Shown here piece by piece: positions 6,647 to 6,785 of a stretch of 6,785 nt of DNA. Position 1 is the first letter of the stretch, and each line of letters opens with the position of its first letter. This stretch comes from Candidatus Poseidoniia archaeon (GTDB lineage: Archaea; Thermoplasmatota; Poseidoniia; MGIII; CG-Epi1), in the NCBI GenBank assembly GCA_029941645.1, contig JAPYSZ010000051.1, forward strand, positions 1 to 6,785, given 5' to 3'. The notes under the pieces were generated by a model that made no database searches, was not told the origin of the DNA, and was given only the letters and a program-made list of their open reading frames with translations. The translations under genes and the position numbers were made by a program.

Positions 6647-6785
6647 ATGACCGAGTGATTTACCCCAGTTCCATTTTTAACAGAACCAATAATTTGCGCA
6701 TTATCGCCAAGAATTGATATTGATTTATCCGCATCATTCTTGTCGACAATAATAATCATCCCCATTCCCATATTGAATGTTCGAT
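6643..6785 (-). CDS. purM: PurM (phosphoribosylformylglycinamidine cyclo-ligase), C-terminal end only
   Basis: PurM (AIR synthetase) makes 5-aminoimidazole ribotide from FGAM and ATP in purine synthesis. Only the last 46 codons are in the window; the rest lies beyond the right edge. The segment begins RTFNMGMGM, the conserved glycine-rich block near the C-terminus of PurM (E. coli has RTFNCGVGM), followed by a hydrophobic strand (IIIVDK), a short helix and an IIGSV strand, matching the order in this family. The minus-strand TAA at 6645-6643 overlaps the aconitase stop. The assignment depends on this short block, so a related AIRS-fold protein is not fully excluded, but the TFNMG motif is characteristic. 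Confidence 0.85.
   Translation of the reverse strand, partial: RTFNMGMGMIIIVDKNDADKSISILGDNAQIIGSVKNGTGVNHSVI

Overview
The window reads as A+T-rich, gene-dense archaeal chromosome. The strongest organism clue is a minus-strand ABCE1/Rli1 gene, a ribosome-recycling factor found only in archaea and eukaryotes. Gene packing (1-nt overlaps, gaps of about 25 nt, no introns) excludes a typical eukaryote. TATA-like boxes sit about 29 nt before several start codons, as expected for archaeal leaderless transcripts. FolD, a mitochondrial-type aconitase and a geranylgeranyl-reductase-like flavoprotein would fit a marine Thermoplasmatota archaeon (Poseidoniales/Marine Group II-like). That placement is inference and needs a tree.

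Layout: (1) 1-1711, minus: ABCE1, complete at its N-terminus, with the last few dozen residues beyond the left edge. (2) 1712-1787: short divergent promoter region. (3) 1788-2222, plus: RusA-family nuclease, overlapping by 1 nt (TAGTG) with folD, 2222-3049, plus. (4) 3075-4172, plus: FAD-dependent oxidoreductase of the GGR/FixC type, overlapping by 1 nt (TAATG) with a 67-aa two-helix membrane protein, 4172-4375, plus. (5) 4400-6646, plus: mitochondrial-type aconitase. (6) 6643-6785, minus: C-terminal end of purM, convergent with aconitase; the two stop codons share the palindrome TTAA.

The suggested transcription units are ABCE1 alone, rusA-folD, flavoprotein-membrane protein, and aconitase, possibly with its own promoter inside a longer run. 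FolD supplies 10-formyl-tetrahydrofolate, which some purine pathways use, and PurM acts in purine synthesis, but the two are on opposite strands and no joint regulation is visible. The genes are mostly housekeeping. I see no CRISPR array, RNA gene, insertion sequence or defence cassette, and no gap longer than 80 bases. The points most worth a second look are the repeated promoter geometry, the RusA-type resolvase in an archaeal chromosome, and the unknown membrane protein coupled to a divergent GGR-like flavoprotein.
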